Assembly (NCBI GenBank): GCA_050181465.1 | Contig: JBFXDD010000019.1 | Location: 30,138-94,137, forward strand | DNA: 64,000 bases | Source of the DNA: JACRLW01 sp050181465 | GTDB taxonomy: Bacteria > Planctomycetota > UBA1135 > UBA2386 | Reading direction: 5' to 3' | Shown here: positions 61,124 through 64,000 of the stretch, in pieces | Position numbering within the stretch: the stretch's first letter is position 1 | How the letters are laid out: each line of letters begins with the position of its first letter | The notes under the pieces: model-generated | Databases searched by the model: none | Told to the model about the DNA's origin: nothing | What the model saw: the letters and a program-made list of their open reading frames with translations, nothing else | Program-made: the position numbers and the translations under genes

Positions 61124-61996
61124 GTGCGCGCCCGAGTCCACCCCACCGCGATCGTCGAGCCAGGCGCCGAACTGAGCGACGACGTCGAGGTCGGCCCGTG
61201 GTGCTCGATCGGACCGCGCGTCCGCGTCGGCGAAGGCTGCCGACTGCATTCCCACGCGGTCCTCGACGGCGACACGGTGGTCGGCCCGGGCTGCGAGGTC
61301 TTCCCCTTCGTCGTGCTGGGGGTCCGCCCCCAAGACAAGAAGCTCCGAGCCCAGGCCGCCGAACTCCGCACGAAGGGCTGGTATGACGCGACCGGACGCT
61401 GGTGCGGCAAGCTGCGGATCGGCGCGGAGAACGAGATCCGCGAGAGTGTGACCATGCACGGCGGGACGCCCTACGGCCGCGGGGAGACGACGATCGGCGA
61501 CCGCAACATGTTCCTCGCCGGTTCGCACGTCGGGCACGACGCGACCATCGGCAGTGACTGCATCTTCACCAACGGTGCGATGGCTGCCGGACATTGCCAC
61601 ATCGCGGATCGCGTGATCCTCGGTGGAATGGCCGGCGTCCACCAATTCACGCGCATCGGGCGCTTCGCGATGGTCGGCGGCGGTTCGATGGTTTCGCAGG
61701 ACGTCCCGCCCTTCGCGCTCGTCCAGGGCGACCGTGCGCGGCTGATCGCGACCAACAACATCGGCCTCAAGCGCAGCGGTTTCGCACCCGAGCAGGTCGC
61801 CCTCATCAAGCGGGTCTATCGCATCTTGTTCTGGCGCGAGGGACGACTGGAAGATCGAATTGAGGAGGCGCGTACGTTCGGTCAAGGCGACCGCCTTGCC
61901 GAAGAGATCCTGGCCTTCGTGGAGAGCACGGAACGCGGGGTCTGCACCCCGCGCGACCGCTCCTCGCCCCACGACGACCACGATTCTCGCCCGTGA
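61124..61996 (+). CDS. lpxA: UDP-N-acetylglucosamine acyltransferase, LpxA
   Basis: 290 residues from GTG 61124, which gives VRARVHPTAIVEPGAELSDD, the usual family start. LpxA adds the first acyl chain to UDP-GlcNAc in lipid A synthesis in the cytoplasm. Left-handed beta-helix hexapeptides run from residue 3 to about 200 (VEVGPWCSIGPRVRVGEGCR), with the catalytic His in NMFLAGSHVGHDATIG and the block GGMAGVHQFTRIG, followed by SQDVPPFALVQGD. The C-terminal helical part (RILFWREGRLEDRIEEARTF) is normal, but about 25 extra residues follow (CTPRDRSSPHDDHDSRP). Its presence indicates an LPS-type outer membrane. The stop overlaps a possible GTG start of the next gene. Confidence 0.92.
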   Translation: MRARVHPTAIVEPGAELSDDVEVGPWCSIGPRVRVGEGCRLHSHAVLDGDTVVGPGCEVFPFVVLGVRPQDKKLRAQAAELRTKGWYDATGRWCGKLRIGAENEIRESVTMHGGTPYGRGETTIGDRNMFLAGSHVGHDATIGSDCIFTNGAMAAGHCHIADRVILGGMAGVHQFTRIGRFAMVGGGSMVSQDVPPFALVQGDRARLIATNNIGLKRSGFAPEQVALIKRVYRILFWREGRLEDRIEEARTFGQGDRLAEEILAFVESTERGVCTPRDRSSPHDDHDSRP

Positions 61997-62034
61997 TCCA
62001 GATCGACCCAAACCTCGTCCGTCGCGGGCCCGTC

Positions 62035-63495
62035 ATGGGGCACGCGAGGATCGCCGCCGCGTGTCTCGCGGTGCTCAACCTGGCCCTTGGGCAAGATGCG
62101 AAACCGTCCGCTCCCCGGCCGGCTCCGTTCACCCGAGTGACCACGCCGGACGGCAGCGACTTCGTCCTGGTGCGTGACGGCCGCCAATACGCGGCCCCGG
62201 TCGTGCACTGGGTCACTTGGATCCCAACCGGTCCGGACGAAGACTTGGTCGGCGCAGAAGGTCTCGCGCGCGCGGTGGTCCGGGCGTCGCTCGACGGGAG
62301 TGCCAGCACCGGCTCGATCGACGGCGATCGCGAACAGGCTGCGCTCGACAAGCTGGACGAACTCCAGCGACTGGCAGCCTCGGCGACGGGGATTCGCGCG
62401 TCGGAGATCGCCGAGGACATCCCCGCGACCGTAGCCGCCGCCGCGGCACTGGGTATCCCGGACGCGTGGCGGCGAGCACTCGCGCGCGCGGGCGCCCTAG
62501 AGGTGGAACTGGAAGAGGTCGACGGCGCGAGCTTGCTCATCGTCACCTTTCCCACGGAGGCTCTCCCCGAAGTCGCCGTGCTGCAGTGGGAGCGGCGCGA
62601 GGAGCCCCTGCTCCGCGGTCTTCGCGAGCACTTCGTCGCCGTGCGCGAGTCCATGCGCGCGGCCGCGGAGTCGCCGAGCGGTCGGATGATCGCGGAAGTG
62701 CTCGGCGCCACCTTCCCCGGTGCCGCGGCGGCGCGACCGCTGGCCACTGAGCCTCGGGTGTTCTCGCGCAACGAAGCGCTCAACCAGTTCCGTGCGATTC
62801 ATCACCCTTCGCGTTGCGTGCATGTACTGAGCGGTGGCTTCGACCCGGAGGTCATCCAGCAGGTGCTGACCGCCGTCTTCGCCGCCACGAAGCTGCCGGC
62901 GACCGCTCCCCCGCCCAGACCGACTCCCGCAGCTTCGCTCGGCCGCCATTCGGTGCTCGCGGGCGGCACTCAATACGGCGTCGCCATCGCCTGGCCGCTG
63001 CCGGCCGGCGTCGCGCCCGCGACGATGCGCGCGACTGCAGACTGGTTGGCCGGCGGGCGATCCTCACTGCTCGCCGCCGGACTGCGCGGTGCGGGCCTCG
63101 GTGACGTCTCGGTTCGCTACGTGCTGCCGTTGCCGGATCGCGCGGAGCCCGGACTGCTCTTGCTCGAGATCCTGGGCGAACTCCGGCACCCGCGCGGCGA
63201 GGAGTTGGAACCGACCGCGTTGAAGCTCATCACGGCTGCCGCGCAACGCGGACCGACCGGCGGTGAGCTGTCGCGCGTCCACGCTCACGGCTTGGTCGAG
63301 TCGAGCGGTTGGCGAGCATCGCCTCGCGCGACGGCGCTCGCCGCCGCCCGAGCCGCAGCCGCCGGTCCAGCCGCACTGGACGCAGCGTTCGCCGCGGTCC
63401 AGTGGCCCGGTGGTGAGGAGTTGAAGGATGCCGCCGCACGACTCGAGGCAAGCCCACAGCGAACGGTCGTCGTCCTCAAAGGAGGCGCGCGATGA
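62035..63495 (+). CDS. Secreted M16-like protein without the zinc motif
   Basis: 486 residues from ATG 62035; a GTG at 61993 overlapping the lpxA stop would add 14 residues and suggests coupling. Signal at 1-20 (IAAACLAVLNLALG). The layout follows M16 peptidases (LuxS/MPP-like): FTRVTTPDGSDFVLVRDGRQ, PTGPDEDLVGAEGLARAVVR, and a C-terminal M16_C-like half (GTQYGVAIAWPLPAGVAPAT). The HxxEH zinc site is replaced by ARAVVRASLDG, so it is a pseudo-peptidase or a non-catalytic subunit. The stop overlaps the next gene's ATG (ATGA). Together they may form an alpha/beta-type periplasmic complex. Confidence 0.62.
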   Translation: MGHARIAAACLAVLNLALGQDAKPSAPRPAPFTRVTTPDGSDFVLVRDGRQYAAPVVHWVTWIPTGPDEDLVGAEGLARAVVRASLDGSASTGSIDGDREQAALDKLDELQRLAASATGIRASEIAEDIPATVAAAAALGIPDAWRRALARAGALEVELEEVDGASLLIVTFPTEALPEVAVLQWERREEPLLRGLREHFVAVRESMRAAAESPSGRMIAEVLGATFPGAAAARPLATEPRVFSRNEALNQFRAIHHPSRCVHVLSGGFDPEVIQQVLTAVFAATKLPATAPPPRPTPAASLGRHSVLAGGTQYGVAIAWPLPAGVAPATMRATADWLAGGRSSLLAAGLRGAGLGDVSVRYVLPLPDRAEPGLLLLEILGELRHPRGEELEPTALKLITAAAQRGPTGGELSRVHAHGLVESSGWRASPRATALAAARAAAAGPAALDAAFAAVQWPGGEELKDAAARLEASPQRTVVVLKGGAR

Positions 63496-64000
63496 AGTGC
63501 TCGCCTAGCCGCGCGATCGGTGTCGTTCTGGCGTCGCTCTCGCTGTCGCTCGCCGGCTGCTTCTGGCTGGGCGGCGAGAAAGAGATGGGGCCCATTCGCG
63601 ACGATCGGCCGCGACCGACCCAACCCAAGACCGAGGTCTCGACGGAGACCCCGAAGACCGATGAGGGCGAGCCCGCGCGACCGAATGTGGTCGGTCAGGG
63701 CATCCCGACGATCGTGCGGCCGAATTGGCGCCCCTTGTTCCCCGAGCTGTCCATGTGGGCGGGCGGCCTGCGCACCTTCTCGATCCCGATCGCGGGTGAC
63801 GCGGTGTTCGTGGAAGCGATCGTGGCACACCGCCAAGCCCAAGGCGGCAAGAGCCTGATCGCCGAACTCACGGCGCAGCTGGTCGCGGACTCGCCACGGG
63901 ACGGCGGCGCGACGCCGTCACTGCGTCAGCGGTTGGGAATGCTGGGAGGTGAACTCGAGGTGGACGTGAGCCTCACGACCACGCGCTACCGGGTGAGCGT
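63492..64000 (+). CDS. M16-like lipoprotein, 3' end outside the window
   Basis: 169 codons are visible, beginning at ATG 63492, which overlaps the previous stop. Lipoprotein signal: VVLASLSLSLAGC, Cys22. A Pro/Thr/Glu-rich linker (residues 30-75) leads to SMWAGGLRTFSIPIAGDAVF. The stretch IAELTAQLVADSPRDGGATP, then LRQRLGMLGGELEVDVSLTT, resembles the start of an M16 domain. HxxEH is absent in the visible part. It is probably the partner of the upstream M16-like protein, as the two are translationally coupled. The rest, including any M16_C domain, lies beyond the right edge. Confidence 0.6.
   Translation, partial: MKCSPSRAIGVVLASLSLSLAGCFWLGGEKEMGPIRDDRPRPTQPKTEVSTETPKTDEGEPARPNVVGQGIPTIVRPNWRPLFPELSMWAGGLRTFSIPIAGDAVFVEAIVAHRQAQGGKSLIAELTAQLVADSPRDGGATPSLRQRLGMLGGELEVDVSLTTTRYRVS

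Overview
The window is about two-thirds GC and densely coded. It looks like a piece of a Planctomycetota chromosome. The main evidence is two sets of planctomycete-type cytochrome proteins paired with Tat-exported DUF1501/DUF1552 proteins (5.9-14.6 kb), and two ECF sigma factors beside transmembrane Ser/Thr kinases (27.6-34.5 kb). Many secreted or lipid-anchored proteins of the carboxypeptidase-regulatory, PPC and VWA types, a sulfatase and an lpxA homologue fit the same picture. Shine-Dalgarno sequences are weak or absent before most genes, so many starts rest on protein features and on overlaps with neighbours. I saw no rRNA, tRNA, CRISPR array, prophage or recognisable transposase.

Layout. 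0-1.4 kb: 3' part of malate dehydrogenase and a TauE/SafE permease. 2.0-4.8 kb: minus-strand group of a divergent ECF-like sigma factor, a 12-cysteine secreted protein and a secreted regulatory-domain protein. 5.0-5.7 kb: a YdfG-like SDR. 5.9-14.6 kb: two divergent cytochrome/Tat cassettes. 14.7-27.5 kb: squalene-cyclase-like secreted protein, membrane protein, type 2 L-serine dehydratase, HEAT-VWA protein, PPC lipoprotein, carboxypeptidase-regulatory protein, ATP-grasp ligase, ornithine aminotransferase and a secreted protein. 27.6-36.9 kb: sigma/kinase pairs and a large secreted protein. 37.0-45.4 kb: NnrS-like protein, ThrE-like exporter, S9 peptidase coupled to an acyl-CoA synthetase, and a lipoprotein sulfatase. 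45.4-52.3 kb: CBM9-like protein, a degenerate double hydrolase, and a minus-strand envelope-glycan group (Tat-exported SDR, DUF4097 lipoprotein, GT2, GT87). 52.3-58.1 kb: fused salicylyl-CoA 5-hydroxylase/OYE, GT2, aminopeptidase P and metF. 58.1-64 kb: GNAT, a small protein, a divergent EI-type PEP phosphotransferase, then lpxA and two M16-like proteins lacking the zinc motif, the last cut by the window edge.

The strongest unexplained signal is a family of at least six dispersed, intergenic, palindromic repeats (near 1.5, 5.8, 10.3, 20.3, 43.8 and 48.1 kb). They share terminal inverted repeats and a core containing TGCTGCGATCGCC. They occur in a short class (about 63-93 bp) and a long class (about 180 bp) that carries an extra hairpin. 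A variable triplet in the arms differs between copies but stays complementary within three of them, which points to a conserved fold. Copies also supply stop codons to flanking genes, and one encodes the C-terminal tail of a glycosyltransferase.
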